64,000 nt of DNA. Source: Brevibacillus panacihumi (lineage in GTDB: Bacteria > Bacillota > Bacilli > Brevibacillales > Brevibacillaceae). Every line of letters starts with the position of its first letter. Position 1 is the first letter of the stretch. The DNA is taken from positions 372,001 through 436,000 of the forward strand of contig NZ_RHHT01000002.1 in NCBI RefSeq assembly GCF_003710985.1, given 5' to 3'. The translations under genes and the position numbers were made by a program. This document shows, in pieces, positions 37,475-47,156 of this stretch. The notes under the pieces were generated by a model. The model saw nothing but the letters and a program-made list of their open reading frames with translations. It was not told the DNA's origin and did no database searches.

Positions 37475-38410
37475 TCAGCGCTTCTTGTCGGGGATCAGCC
37501 ATTGAATGAAGCCAGCTATCTGTGCAGTGAATGGCAGCGCCACCAGCGAGCAGATCAGGTTGAAGATCGTTTGGGAATGCGCAATCTGCATGGAGACATT
37601 ATCCGTTAAGAAGGCGCTGACGAGGGCAAGCTGAGATAAGAAAGGCAAAAAGATCAAGGCCCCTGCTACGTTGAACAAGGTATGGCACCAGGCTACCTGT
37701 TTGGATGCCGTATTGGTGCCGATACTGGCGATCACGGCGGTAAAACAGGTGCCGATGTTGGCTCCCAGCACGATCGCCAAGGCAGTCTCCATCGTAAGAA
37801 TCTGGTTGCTCATCAGTCCCATCGTGATCACGGTCGTAGCCGTACCGCTGTGAATCAAGGCAGTGAAAATGATCCCGGTGACGAGGCCGATCCAGATCGA
37901 ATGTCGACTTTCCAGAAAAAGGGAACGAAAGGTGTCCGATTGTTCCAAAGGGGCAGCCATGACTTTCATGGTGTCAATCCCGAGGAAAATCAAGCCGAAT
38001 CCTGCGACCACAAGCCCGATGCAGCGAATGCTTTTTTTAGGCATCAGCCACAGAGCGGCGCCGATCAATAGCATCGGTACTGCGAACGACTCCAGCTTGA
38101 GCGCCACCAGCTCTGTGGTGACGGTGGTGCCCAGATTGGTCCCGAGAATAATGCCTACGGTCTGGGTAAACGGAATCATTCCGGCATTCGTCAAACCAAT
38201 TGTCAAGACCGTAACCGCACTGGAGCTTTGCAGGATAAAGGTCGTGATCAAGCCCATCCAGAAGCTGTGGGCAGGTGTACGGGTGACCTTGTACATCCAC
38301 TGCTCCATTTTTTTGCCGGCCAGGTTTTGAAATCCCGAACGCATGGCATACAGGCCAAATAGAAAAAAACTTAATCCGATCGAAAACGGTGCGAGAACAG
38401 AGAGAAACAC
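37475..38410 (-). CDS. Na/Pi-cotransporter family protein (YqeW-like)
   Basis: Membrane transporter of 311 residues with two inverted Na/Pi repeats. The first is TFILQSSSAVTVLTIGLTNAG, the second FTALIHSGTATTVITMGLMSN; the QSSSA and SGTAT motifs form the expected substrate/sodium site. The C-terminal PhoU-like domain found in longer members is missing. Bacillus yqeW occupies a similar place after mtaB. It is divergent from the methyltransferase gene, whose start lies about 100 bases to the right. Confidence 0.87.
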   Translation of the reverse strand: MFLSVLAPFSIGLSFFLFGLYAMRSGFQNLAGKKMEQWMYKVTRTPAHSFWMGLITTFILQSSSAVTVLTIGLTNAGMIPFTQTVGIILGTNLGTTVTTELVALKLESFAVPMLLIGAALWLMPKKSIRCIGLVVAGFGLIFLGIDTMKVMAAPLEQSDTFRSLFLESRHSIWIGLVTGIIFTALIHSGTATTVITMGLMSNQILTMETALAIVLGANIGTCFTAVIASIGTNTASKQVAWCHTLFNVAGALIFLPFLSQLALVSAFLTDNVSMQIAHSQTIFNLICSLVALPFTAQIAGFIQWLIPDKKR

Positions 38411-38510
38411 GAAACGATCCTCCTTCCAGCGATTCTTTGAGCTGGGGGTGGGAATGACGCATAATATACGCTATGCTTGTACGCAGACAGGCATGACTAG
38501 GAGGACATAC

Positions 38511-39806
38511 ATGGCACGAATTCACTTGCATCAGCATCGGAAAAAAAGACTGGAAGCAGGACATCCATGGATTTACCAGTCGGAGGTTGCGCAAATCGAA
38601 GGGGAAGTGATTCCTGGCGAGATCGTCGAGGTCGTCAACCACAAAGGGCATTTTCTCGCGAAGGGATATATCAATCCAGCCTCACAGATTTTGGTCCGCA
38701 TCCTCAGCTACGATCCAGAGGAAAAGATCGACTACACCTTCTTTTTACGCAAAATTCGCGAGGCGTCCGAGTTCCGGACCCGATTTGTCGACAATCCTCG
38801 GGCATGCAGGGTGCTTTACGGCGAGGCTGATTTCTTGCCGGGCTTGATCGTAGACCGGTATGAGGATGTGCTGGTTGCCCAAGTGCTGTCGCTCGGCATG
38901 GAGATGCGCCTGGATTGGATCCGGGACGCTTTGGTAGAGGTCTACCAGCCGCAGGGGATCTATCTGCGCAACGATGTGCCTGTGCGCGAGCGAGAGGGAT
39001 TGGAGCAGGGCAAAGGGGTTCTGTATGGGGAATGCCCGCGAGAAGTGACGATTGAGGAAAACGGCTTGAAGTACATCGTCGACATCATGGAAGGCCAAAA
39101 GACAGGCTTTTTTTACGATCAGCGGGAGAATCGCGCTGCCATCCAGCCCTTGATGAAAGGCTGGGGAGAAAAGCACGGAATTACCTTGCAGCAGGTCGAA
39201 TCCATGCCGGAACAAAAGCTGGTCCCTGTAGACAAGCGCGGCAAGGTGATCAAAAACCCGTTCTGGGACGGTGCAGAGGTCCTGGAATGCTTTACGCATA
39301 CGGGATCATTTACGCTGAATGCCTGCAAACACGGCGCAAAAAAAGTAACGGCACTGGATATTTCCGAGCATGCAATCGAGACGGCGAAGCGAAATATTAC
39401 TCTGAATGGTTACTTGCATCGGGTTGATTTTGTCGTTGCCAATGCATTTGACTATTTGCGCCAGCAGGTGGAAGCGGAAAGCTCCTGGGACGTCGTCATT
39501 CTCGATCCGCCTGCCTTCGCCAAATCGCGCTCAGCAGTGAAAGGAGCGATCCGCGGCTACAAGGACATCAACCTCAACGGCATGAAGCTCGTCAGACCCG
39601 GTGGTTATCTGGTGACCGCTTCCTGCTCGTACCACATGTCGCCTGAACTGTTCCTGGAGACGATCCAGGAGGCGGCAATGGATGCGAAAAAAATCCTGCG
39701 CCTGATCGAATGGCGCGGGGCCGGGAAGGATCACCCGCAAATCAGCGGAGCTGACGAAGGACACTACCTGAAATTCGCTATCTTTGAAGTGCGAAACCGC
39801 CGTTAG
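38511..39806 (+). CDS. Class I SAM-dependent rRNA methyltransferase (RlmI/YwbD family)
   Basis: Probable 23S rRNA cytosine-C5 methyltransferase of 431 residues. The N-terminal PUA domain begins ARIHLHQHRKKRLEAGHPWI. A middle domain has GEADFLPGLIVDRYEDVLV, and the Rossmann domain has GQKTGFFYDQRENR, ECFTHTGSFTL, TALDISEHAIETAK and VVILDPPAFAKS. About 40 residues (roughly KGWGEKHG to NPFWDG, around 39160-39270) lie between DQRENR and the SAM motif, where RlmI has only a few. ATG 38511 has TAGGAGG at 8 bases; the longer upstream frame overlaps the divergent gene and is not used. Confidence 0.9.
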   Translation: MARIHLHQHRKKRLEAGHPWIYQSEVAQIEGEVIPGEIVEVVNHKGHFLAKGYINPASQILVRILSYDPEEKIDYTFFLRKIREASEFRTRFVDNPRACRVLYGEADFLPGLIVDRYEDVLVAQVLSLGMEMRLDWIRDALVEVYQPQGIYLRNDVPVREREGLEQGKGVLYGECPREVTIEENGLKYIVDIMEGQKTGFFYDQRENRAAIQPLMKGWGEKHGITLQQVESMPEQKLVPVDKRGKVIKNPFWDGAEVLECFTHTGSFTLNACKHGAKKVTALDISEHAIETAKRNITLNGYLHRVDFVVANAFDYLRQQVEAESSWDVVILDPPAFAKSRSAVKGAIRGYKDINLNGMKLVRPGGYLVTASCSYHMSPELFLETIQEAAMDAKKILRLIEWRGAGKDHPQISGADEGHYLKFAIFEVRNRR

Positions 39807-39983
39807 GACCAACACCAGACATACCTGATCCGTCCGTCGTACCTTGTTTTTGCAAAAGGGTTTGTTGTATCCTGTAGGATGGATTCTGCCGGGATAGAGC
39901 AGTTGCCCTTCTTTTGCATAGGATAGAAGGGATGATACGGGTTAGGCTCTCTGTCAGCCAGAGAGGAAAGGAGCATGACAATC

Positions 39984-41108
39984 ATGAGTAGGGAGAAAAT
40001 TCGTCTCGGTATCATTTATGGAGGGAAATCCTCAGAGCATGAGGTTTCATTGCGTACAGCCCTGTCCATCATGAAAGCGGTGGATGCAAATAAATACGAG
40101 ATCACGCCGATCTATGTCTCACTGGACGGCACTTGGACGATGGGGGACGCTGTAACCGGCCAACTACCTGACAAGATTGCTTCCTTGCGTTTGCAAGACC
40201 AAGATGCTGCAGGAATTGCAGAACGCAAGGATTCCCAGCTCGTCAGTACGACCCGGAAAGCATCCCCTTTTGCCATTGGAGAACAAGTAGATGTCATTTT
40301 TCCAGTCGTGCACGGTCCCAACGGGGAGGACGGTACCATACAAGGTCTGCTGGAGCTGGCCAATCTCCCCTACGTGGGGGCTGGCGTGATGGCATCTGCT
40401 GTCGGGATGGACAAATGGATGATGAAGACCGTCTTCGCCCAAGTCGGATTGCCGCAAGTGAAATATGTAGGTCTTCTGCGCTCGCAATGGGAGCGGAATC
40501 GGGAAGGCAGCATGGATCGGATCGAGGAGGAGCTCGGTTTTCCTTGCTTCGTGAAGCCTGCCAACATGGGCTCCAGCGTCGGGGTCAATAAAGCGAAAAA
40601 CAGGGATGAACTGGCGCGCGCTCTCGATATTGCCGCAAAATTTGACCGTCGCCTAATTGTCGAAGAATACGTAAATGCCCGTGAACTGGAAATCGGCGTG
40701 CTGGGAAATGAAGAGTTGATCACCTCGGTGGTCGGAGAAGTGATCGCCTCGAAGGAATTTTACGATTACGAAGCCAAGTACAAGGGCGCGGGGACTGAAT
40801 TGTCCATTCCTGCCATCGTTCCTGAGCATGTCACGGAGCAGATCGCAGAGATCGCCAAGACCGCTTTTCTGGCTTTGGACGCCTCCGGTCTGTCACGTGT
40901 CGATTTCTTCTGGGACGAGAAGAACGACAAGCTCTACATCAATGAGGTCAACACCATGCCGGGCTTTACGCCGTTCAGCATGTATCCGATGCTGTTTCAG
41001 GCAGCGGGAATCAGCTACAGCGAGTTAATCGACAGGCTCGTCCAATTGGGGCTCGAGCGCCACGAAGACAAGCAGCGCAATATCGTGGACGCGGAAGAAT
41101 TGGAATAA
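39984..41108 (+). CDS. ddl: D-alanine--D-alanine ligase
   Basis: ATP-grasp ligase making the D-Ala-D-Ala dipeptide of peptidoglycan precursors. The 374 residues show [59 protein letters not shown] and [17 protein letters not shown] chose ATG 39984, with AAAGGAG (39967-39973) 10 bases upstream; ATG 39975 is one base away from it. murF lies on the opposite strand directly downstream, so the two ligation steps are next to each other but not co-transcribed. Confidence 0.95.
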   Translation: MSREKIRLGIIYGGKSSEHEVSLRTALSIMKAVDANKYEITPIYVSLDGTWTMGDAVTGQLPDKIASLRLQDQDAAGIAERKDSQLVSTTRKASPFAIGEQVDVIFPVVHGPNGEDGTIQGLLELANLPYVGAGVMASAVGMDKWMMKTVFAQVGLPQVKYVGLLRSQWERNREGSMDRIEEELGFPCFVKPANMGSSVGVNKAKNRDELARALDIAAKFDRRLIVEEYVNARELEIGVLGNEELITSVVGEVIASKEFYDYEAKYKGAGTELSIPAIVPEHVTEQIAEIAKTAFLALDASGLSRVDFFWDEKNDKLYINEVNTMPGFTPFSMYPMLFQAAGISYSELIDRLVQLGLERHEDKQRNIVDAEELE

Positions 41109-41139
41109 GAACAAACGTGCAACAAAATCCATAGAAGAT

Positions 41140-41172
41140 AAAGAAGGATGCCCATGACAGGCATCCTTCTTT
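41140..41172. terminator. Bidirectional terminator between ddl and murF
   Basis: AAAGAAGGATGCC/GGCATCCTTCTTT, 13 bp perfect, loop CATGACA. Confidence 0.85.
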
Positions 41173-41234
41173 GCATTCTCCCGGCATTCAGCATCCCGCC
41201 GGAAGTTGTATTGCGTGGGCATTGCGGAGTCGAT

Positions 41235-42617
41235 TTACTTCCGTTGTTCCAGATCAGAGATGACTGTCCACAGCTCCATGCCTCGGGATGCTTTGAACAA
41301 AAAGGCATGATCGCTGTCGCGCATGGGAAGCAGTGCGGCAACCGCCTCCTCTTTGGTGGCAACGTGGAGCTTGGTGCCTTCATAGGCATCGCTGATGTGG
41401 CGGGAGTGTTGACCCACGGTCACGAGCATGGAAAAGCGGTCGCGCAACGTGTTGGCGTATGCTCCCACTTGCCTGTGCAGAGCATCGCTTTCCATCCCCA
41501 GTTCATACATGTCGCCGAGGACGAGCACCTTTTTGCGCTCGGGAAAAAGTTCGGCAAAGGTTCCAATCGCGCCTTGCATCGAGGTCGGGCTAGCGTTGTA
41601 TGCATCGCTGACATAGACAGGGCCATGGGGGGAGTCGATTTGCTCAAAGCGCATGGCGGAGAGCTGTACAGTGGCCAAAGCTGCGGCGATCTCGTCATGC
41701 GACATTCCCATCCGCTTGGCAATCGCGATCGCAGGCAAGGCGTTCAGGACGCTATGCTTGCCGTAGAGTGGGAGGAATGCCTTCATGCGATCTCCGCTGG
41801 CAAAGCATGCGGTGAAGCGCATGCCGCCTTCTGTGGTCTCTATGTCTTCCGCCCACAAATCTGCTTTGCCATTGATCGAATAATAGAGGATTTCTCCCGG
41901 GTACAGATGGGCGATCTGGCGCAGATATTCGGAATCTCCATTCAGAATTGCCAGCCCATCTGCAGCGGTGTGGGGCAGGAGCTCCGCTTTCGCCAGGGCA
42001 ATTTTTTCCTTGGAGCCGAAATGCTCGATATGTGATTCTCCTATGTAGGTGATCACGCTGATTTCAGGCCGGACCAGCGAAGCGAGCAGATCGATCTCCC
42101 CGGCATGATTCATCCCCAGCTCAAGGACGACAGCTTGATGCGCTGGCTCCACCTGCAGCAAGGAGTAAGGGACTCCGAGGTGGTTGTTGAAGTTCTTGTA
42201 CGTCTTATAAAGGGGAAAACGGCTTTCCAGGACATGGGACACGATATCCTTGGTCGTGGTCTTGCCGATGCTTCCGGTAATTGCGATGTAGGGAATGGTA
42301 AAATCTCTACGATAGCCTGCAGCCAGTTTTTGAAAAGCTCGCAAGGTGTCGTTGACCAGGATCAGGCCAAATCCATCAGGCAATTGCGCCGGAATTTTCG
42401 TCTGGTCGCTGACGATGGCGGCAGCGGCTCCTTTTTCAGCAGCCTGCAGAAGGAATTCATGTCCATCTCTTGCGCCGCTTGTGATCGCGACGAACAATGC
42501 GCCTTCGGTTAATTGACGGGTGTCGAAGTGGACGGAGGTTACTTGCGCTTCAGGAACTCCTGTGAGCAATATACCTTCCGCCAGCAAGGCTGCCTGTTTC
42601 AGGGCGACTGGTTTCAT
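41235..42617 (-). CDS. murF: UDP-N-acetylmuramoyl-tripeptide--D-alanyl-D-alanine ligase
   Basis: Adds D-Ala-D-Ala to UDP-MurNAc-tripeptide, the step after Ddl. The 460 residues have the Mur N-terminal domain (FDTRQLTEGALFVAI, ARDGHEFLLQAAEKGAAAAIV), the ATP loop ITGSIGKTTTKD, ELGMNHAGEI, YNASPTSMQGAI and the Mur C-terminal domain (VLGDMYELG). Start at 42617: AAAGGAG lies 9 bases upstream and the resulting N-terminus (MKPVALKQAALLAEG) matches the family. An in-frame ATG at 42638 is possible. Confidence 0.95.
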   Translation of the reverse strand: MKPVALKQAALLAEGILLTGVPEAQVTSVHFDTRQLTEGALFVAITSGARDGHEFLLQAAEKGAAAAIVSDQTKIPAQLPDGFGLILVNDTLRAFQKLAAGYRRDFTIPYIAITGSIGKTTTKDIVSHVLESRFPLYKTYKNFNNHLGVPYSLLQVEPAHQAVVLELGMNHAGEIDLLASLVRPEISVITYIGESHIEHFGSKEKIALAKAELLPHTAADGLAILNGDSEYLRQIAHLYPGEILYYSINGKADLWAEDIETTEGGMRFTACFASGDRMKAFLPLYGKHSVLNALPAIAIAKRMGMSHDEIAAALATVQLSAMRFEQIDSPHGPVYVSDAYNASPTSMQGAIGTFAELFPERKKVLVLGDMYELGMESDALHRQVGAYANTLRDRFSMLVTVGQHSRHISDAYEGTKLHVATKEEAVAALLPMRDSDHAFLFKASRGMELWTVISDLEQRK

Positions 42618-42813
42618 ATGGAAAAACTCCTTTGTCATGATATCCTCCAAACCTCGAGGTCATGCTAACACGCGATCCTGCTGGCCGCAAGGGAAAATTC
42701 CTGTGAAGCCGGGATTGATTCGCTTCCCTGGCTTCGCTATCATGGTAGGTATCATTACATACATACGAAGCAATCCTCTCAGGGATGTATAGGCGAAAGG
42801 AGTTTCCCCCATC

Positions 42814-43137
42814 ATGGAAAAGAGCATATTTACACGCATCATGGAAAATGAGATCCCGGCGCGCATCGAGTACGAGGACGACAAGGTCATCGTCATTCAC
42901 GATATCGCACCGAAAGCGAAGGTGCATCTGTTGATCATTCCGCGCAAGCCGATCCCTACTTTAATGGACGTCACGGAAGAAGACCTTCCGCTGATTGGCC
43001 ATATCCATCAGGTTGCCCAAAAGCTGGCACAAAAATTGGAATTAAAAGGGTTCCGCTTGATCAATAACTGTGGTAAAGAGGGCGGTCAGGAAGTCTTTCA
43101 TATCCATTTCCATCTGCTCTCCGGATTTCATGAATAA
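42814..43137 (+). CDS. Histidine triad (HIT) nucleotide-binding protein
   Basis: HinT-type purine nucleoside phosphoramidase of 107 residues. It starts SIFTRIMENEIPARIEYEDD and has the catalytic triad near the C-terminus in VFHIHFHLL. The ATG lies 11 bases after AAAGGAG. It stands alone, 196 bases upstream of and in the same direction as rpsU, and on the opposite strand from murF. Confidence 0.93.
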   Translation: MEKSIFTRIMENEIPARIEYEDDKVIVIHDIAPKAKVHLLIIPRKPIPTLMDVTEEDLPLIGHIHQVAQKLAQKLELKGFRLINNCGKEGGQEVFHIHFHLLSGFHE

Positions 43138-43151
43138 AAGTGAACTAAAGG

Positions 43152-43181
43152 TTGACCTCCTTTAGTCGAATATCCTATAAT
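43152..43181 (+). promoter_or_regulatory. SigA promoter of rpsU-yqeY
   Basis: TTGACC (43152-43157), 18 bases and TATAAT (43176-43181). The -35 lies in the loop and right arm of a CTAAAGG/CCTTTAG hairpin (43145-43165). Confidence 0.65.
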
Positions 43182-43254
43182 GAAGTGTGACAGTCTGTTC
43201 GTATGAAAAGTCGATTCAGGCGTCCCACGGTTTTAGCGGAGGGAGGGAAGACAA

Positions 43255-43428
43255 ATGGCAGAAATTCGAGTCAAGAAAAACGAGTCTTTGGATAGCGCAC
43301 TTCGCCGCTTCAAGCGTGAAAGCGCAAAATCTGGGGTGATGGCAGAACTGCGTAAACGTCGTCACTTTGAGAAGCCTAGCATTAAACGGAAGAAAAAATC
43401 CGAAGCTGCTCGCAAGCGCAAGTACTAA
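43255..43428 (+). CDS. rpsU: Ribosomal protein S21
   Basis: Small basic 30S protein of 57 residues: [20 protein letters not shown] at the start and a Lys/Arg-rich end ([15 protein letters not shown]). The ribosome site GGAGGGAGG precedes the ATG. yqeY follows 17 bases downstream, the conserved Bacillus pair. Confidence 0.97.
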   Translation: MAEIRVKKNESLDSALRRFKRESAKSGVMAELRKRRHFEKPSIKRKKKSEAARKRKY

Positions 43429-43445
43429 TTGACGGAGGGCTCATC

Positions 43446-43892
43446 ATGAGTGTAATGGAGCGACTCGATCAAGATATGAAGCAGGCAATGAGAGACAGAG
43501 CTGCTCTAAAACTCTCTGTTATCCGCATGGTGAAAGCCGCGTTAAAGAACGAAGAGATAAATAAAGGCAGACTTTTGTCTGACGATGAAGTGCTGACCAT
43601 CTTGACTCGTGAGTTAAAACAACGCCGTGAATCCCTCCACGAATTTGAGAAGGCAGGCCGTGAGGAACTTGCCTCGAAAGCGCGCGAAGAGATCGACGTG
43701 CTGTCCGCTTACTTACCCGCTCAGCTTAGCGAAGATGAGATTCGTGAAATCGTTCGGGAAGCAATTGCCTCCACCAATGCCACCTCCAAAAAGGAGATGG
43801 GCAAGGTGATGGGCGCGATCATGCCGAAAGTAAAAGGGAAAGCAGACGGAAACCTCGTGCAGAAGATTGTATCTGAGGAATTACCGATGTGA
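43446..43892 (+). CDS. yqeY: GatB/YqeY domain-containing protein
   Basis: Protein of 148 residues of the YqeY family, which shares the helical tail domain of GatB (tRNA-dependent amidotransferase) but has no catalytic part. LKLSVIRMVKAALKNEEI, ELKQRRESLHEFEKAGR, LPAQLSEDEIREIV and KEMGKVMGAIMPKVKGKADG are typical. A tRNA-binding role is often proposed but not shown. A terminator follows. Confidence 0.94.
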   Translation: MSVMERLDQDMKQAMRDRAALKLSVIRMVKAALKNEEINKGRLLSDDEVLTILTRELKQRRESLHEFEKAGREELASKAREEIDVLSAYLPAQLSEDEIREIVREAIASTNATSKKEMGKVMGAIMPKVKGKADGNLVQKIVSEELPM

Positions 43893-43922
43893 TGAGTAAC
43901 CCCCTCATAATAGATACGACAG

Positions 43923-43953
43923 AAAAACTCAACCGCATGCCGGTTGGGTTTTT
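43923..43953 (+). terminator. Intrinsic terminator after yqeY
   Basis: AAAAACTCAACCG/CGGTTGGGTTTTT, 13 positions with one wobble, loop CATGC. Confidence 0.85.
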
Positions 43954-44046
43954 CTTTATATATGAAAAAAATGAAACGATTGTCGAATTCCTCCGTATAC
44001 CATAGTAACCATTCGTGAAATGATTCTTGGAAAGGAGGTAGAAACG

Positions 44047-45405
44047 ATGAGTGGAACCCGAACGGTTTGGGGACGCACGCGATTACTCCTGTCGATGTTT
44101 TGTATACTGGCTTCTATGATCCTTTCGCTCATACCTGCGCAGTCTCACGCACAAACCTATCAAAAAGCAGTCTGGATTCCCGTGGAAAAAGAAATTGAAC
44201 GCGGTCTGGAAAGCTTTTTGCGCAGAGCGTTTGCAGAAGCCGAGGCACAGCAGGCTGATTTGGTTATCCTGGAGATAAACACACCAGGTGGCAGAATCGA
44301 TTCGGCCGGGGCAATCGGGCAACTGATACGTCAATCTCCGCTCCATGTCGTCGCCTACATTGACAATCAGGCATTCTCGGCAGGGACGTACATCGCATTG
44401 AACGCGAATGAGATCGTAATGACGCCCGGTAGCAGCATGGGAGCAGCCACTCCGATTGATTTGGCGGGGAATGCAGCGGAGGTCAAATTAATCTCAGGCT
44501 GGTCCAACCAGATGAAGGCAGCCGCCGACCTGAATAACCGCAATCCTGATGTCGCCAGGGCGATGGTGGAGATCGACACCGAATTCCCTGGACTGAAGCC
44601 AAAAGGAACCGTTCTCTCGCTTGATTCGAAACGGGCAAAAGATCTTGGCTATGCCGACCGCATCGTGAACAACAAGAATGAATTGCTTAGTCTGTACGGT
44701 ATTTCAGCAGACACGATGCAGACCATCGAGCCGACGGTTGGAGAAAACGTGGCGCGCTGGGTGACGAGTCCCGTCGTGATGAGCATGCTCTTGGTCATCG
44801 GTCTGGTGGGGATCGTGGTCGAGCTGTTTGCCCCGGGATTTGGCGTCGCCGGAACCATTTCTCTCTGCGCATTCAGTCTCTATTTCTTCGGCCATTACGT
44901 AGCTGGATTTGCCAACTGGCTGCACATCGGACTATTTCTACTCGGTATCTTGCTCATGATCCTGGAGATATTTCTGCCAGGAGGTATTGTCGGAGCGATC
45001 GGCTTTATCAGTATCGTCAGCGGGCTGGTAATGGCAGCCTACGATACAGAGCAAGGACTTGCCTCGCTGGGAATCGCAGTGCTGATCACCGCAATTGTTG
45101 CCTTCCTGCTAATCAAGAAGTATGGATTGAAAGGGCTGCTCAACCGATTTATCTTGGGGGATGAGCAGAGCAATGAACGCGGGTATGTCGCGCCGAAGGA
45201 TCAGCGCGATCTGGTAGGCAAGAAAGGGATCGCTCTGACACCGTTCCGTCCAGCAGGAGTAGCCAAAATCGAGGGTACGCGCGTCGATGCAGTCTCTGCC
45301 GGCGGATTTATCCAGGCAGGTATGCCCGTCGTAGTCGTACTGGTAGAAGGCACCCGTGTCGTCGTGCAAGAAGAAGAACCAAACAGTCAGGGCCGATCTG
45401 TTTGA
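44047..45405 (+). CDS. yqeZ: NfeD family protein, ClpP-class serine protease domain (YqeZ/NfeD1b)
   Basis: Membrane protease that usually partners with flotillin-type proteins. The 452 residues show a signal peptide (LLLSMFCILASMILSLIPAQSHA), a ClpP-like domain (EINTPGGRIDSAGAI; candidate catalytic Ser in QAFSAGTYIALNA), four helices around 240-355 and a C-terminal OB-fold NfeD domain (KGIALTPFRPAGVAKIEG). ATG 44047 has GGAAAGGAGG at 7 bases; an in-frame start at 44020 precedes that site. It is followed by floA, the standard nfeD/flotillin pairing. Confidence 0.93.
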   Translation: MSGTRTVWGRTRLLLSMFCILASMILSLIPAQSHAQTYQKAVWIPVEKEIERGLESFLRRAFAEAEAQQADLVILEINTPGGRIDSAGAIGQLIRQSPLHVVAYIDNQAFSAGTYIALNANEIVMTPGSSMGAATPIDLAGNAAEVKLISGWSNQMKAAADLNNRNPDVARAMVEIDTEFPGLKPKGTVLSLDSKRAKDLGYADRIVNNKNELLSLYGISADTMQTIEPTVGENVARWVTSPVVMSMLLVIGLVGIVVELFAPGFGVAGTISLCAFSLYFFGHYVAGFANWLHIGLFLLGILLMILEIFLPGGIVGAIGFISIVSGLVMAAYDTEQGLASLGIAVLITAIVAFLLIKKYGLKGLLNRFILGDEQSNERGYVAPKDQRDLVGKKGIALTPFRPAGVAKIEGTRVDAVSAGGFIQAGMPVVVVLVEGTRVVVQEEEPNSQGRSV

Positions 45406-45473
45406 CCGCAAGTTGCCCCATCACTTTCTGAAAAGCGTCGAGACGTTTTTCACAGTAAAGGAGTAGGATATTC

Positions 45474-46478
45474 ATGCTAGAAGGCGGATTGATTCCTCTT
45501 ATTTTCATGGTCGCAGTCGCGATCGTCGTTCTCTCCATTTTCTTTTCGTTCGTTCCGGTCATGCTCTGGATTTCTGCGCTCGCTTCCGGCGTGCGCATCG
45601 GAATTATTACCCTGGTAGCGATGCGTTTGCGTCGTGTCATTCCATCCCGGATCGTGAATCCGCTGATCAAAGCGCGCAAAGCCGGTTTGGAGCTGGATAC
45701 AAACCAATTGGAGAGCCACTATCTTGCAGGCGGTAATGTAGACCGCGTCGTCGATGCTCTCGTAGCAGCACAGCGCGCAGACATTCCACTCGGATTCGAG
45801 CGTGCCGCAGCGATTGACTTGGCTGGCCGTGACGTACTGGAAGCGGTACAAATGAGTGTAAACCCGAAAGTAATCGAGACTCCGTTGGTAGCCGCGATGG
45901 CGAAAGACGGGATCGAGCTGCGGACGAAAGCCAAGGTTACGGTTCGCGCCAATATTGACAGACTGGTCGGGGGTGCCGGTGAAGAAACGATCATCGCCCG
46001 CGTCGGGGAAGGGATCGTCTCGACCATCGGTTCGTCCAACAGCCACAAGGACGTGTTGGAAAACCCCGATATGATCTCGAAGACTGTACTGAACAAAGGG
46101 CTGGATGCTGGAACTGCTTTTGAAATTCTCTCGATTGATATTGCCGACGTCGATGTGGGTAAAAACATCGGTGCAGAGCTCCAGACTGATCAAGCCGAAG
46201 CGGATAAGCGCATCGCACAGGCGAAAGCCGAGGAGCGCCGCGCAATGGCGGTAGCGACCGAGCAAGAGATGAAAGCGCGCGTCCAAGAGATGAAGGCAAA
46301 GGTCGTCGAAGCCGAGGCGCAAGTCCCGCTGGCTCTCTCCGAAGCGCTGAAATCCGGAAAGCTCGGCGTCATGGACTACTACAACATGCAAAATATAGCG
46401 GCAGATACACAGATGCGTCAATCGTTTGGATTGCCGGGTGACAAGCAGAAACCAGCCGAAACAGATCAGAAGGAATAA
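45474..46478 (+). CDS. floA: Flotillin-like protein FloA
   Basis: Scaffold of functional membrane microdomains. The 334 residues have an N-terminal membrane hairpin ([20 protein letters not shown]), a PHB/SPFH domain ([20 protein letters not shown] region), and a C-terminal coiled coil rich in Ala/Glu (about 240-290). FloA of Bacillus (YqfA) has the same length. It follows yqeZ by 68 bases. Confidence 0.96.
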   Translation: MLEGGLIPLIFMVAVAIVVLSIFFSFVPVMLWISALASGVRIGIITLVAMRLRRVIPSRIVNPLIKARKAGLELDTNQLESHYLAGGNVDRVVDALVAAQRADIPLGFERAAAIDLAGRDVLEAVQMSVNPKVIETPLVAAMAKDGIELRTKAKVTVRANIDRLVGGAGEETIIARVGEGIVSTIGSSNSHKDVLENPDMISKTVLNKGLDAGTAFEILSIDIADVDVGKNIGAELQTDQAEADKRIAQAKAEERRAMAVATEQEMKARVQEMKAKVVEAEAQVPLALSEALKSGKLGVMDYYNMQNIAADTQMRQSFGLPGDKQKPAETDQKE

Positions 46479-46489
46479 GGGAAACCAAC

Positions 46490-46975
46490 ATGGATGACCT
46501 GTTTGATCTGCTTTTCGACCTCTTCGGATGGGTCCTGCCGCTGATCGGCAAGTTCTGGTTCCTGATCCTCGGATACCTGGGCTATAAATTGTTCGGTCAG
46601 GCTGCAAAGAAGTCTGCCCAGGATCAAAGGAGACGAACGCTCACTCCTGTAGAAAGCGGAGGATTTCCGTCCCCCTCCCAGAAGGTGGAAAGGAAAACCG
46701 TACGCGCCTCCTCCCGTTATGAACCTGTACAGGTAGAGCAACGCGATGATGAGGAATGGGATCGTCCGTATGAGCCAGAGGCAGAGCCTGAGAAGAGAAG
46801 TCTCGAGGGCATTGACCGAACTCCCGACAAGGGATTGCCAGACAGGCCAGAGGCAGAGGCAAAGCCTGCGATAAACCTGGACCCTCGAGAAGGGATGAAA
46901 TGGGCGCTGATTTTTGGCGAACCCCGCTCCAAACGGCCGTATGCTTCTCCTACCACCCGGGGGAGAAGCGAGTAG
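46490..46975 (+). CDS. Small membrane protein with long disordered charged tail, unknown
   Basis: I do not recognise this 161-residue protein. Residues 1-35 are strongly hydrophobic with scattered Asp (DDLFDLLFDLFGWVLPLIGK), enough for one or two membrane passes. The rest is a polar tail with many Pro, Glu and Arg (VQVEQRDDEEWDRPYEPEA) and no visible domain. It starts 11 bases after floA, so it is co-transcribed with yqeZ-floA and may belong to the microdomain system (inference from position). A terminator follows. Confidence 0.75.
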   Translation: MDDLFDLLFDLFGWVLPLIGKFWFLILGYLGYKLFGQAAKKSAQDQRRRTLTPVESGGFPSPSQKVERKTVRASSRYEPVQVEQRDDEEWDRPYEPEAEPEKRSLEGIDRTPDKGLPDRPEAEAKPAINLDPREGMKWALIFGEPRSKRPYASPTTRGRSE

Positions 46976-46996
46976 CCGAATACAAGCATTGCCAAT

Positions 46997-47043
46997 AGGC
47001 AGATTCCGCATGCAGAGATTTCGCTTGCGGGATCTGCCTTTTT
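46997..47043 (+). terminator. Intrinsic terminator after the yqeZ-floA operon
   Basis: A 13-bp stem with one wobble (46997-47009 with 47027-47039), 17-base loop and TTTTT. Confidence 0.8.
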
Positions 47044-47156
47044 GTTGTATTTGTCGAATTTGCTCGAAATTCCAGGCTTGTCTTGTCGGAAAAGGTTCAC
47101 TACTATTTATTCATAGAAATATTTTCCATATCTGGTCCTGGGAGTTGGTCTAAATC

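Noticed and set aside
43145-43165. CTAAAGG/CCTTTAG hairpin as terminator of the HIT gene
   Set aside because: No T tract follows and the region overlaps the rpsU promoter; a terminator role is not supported.
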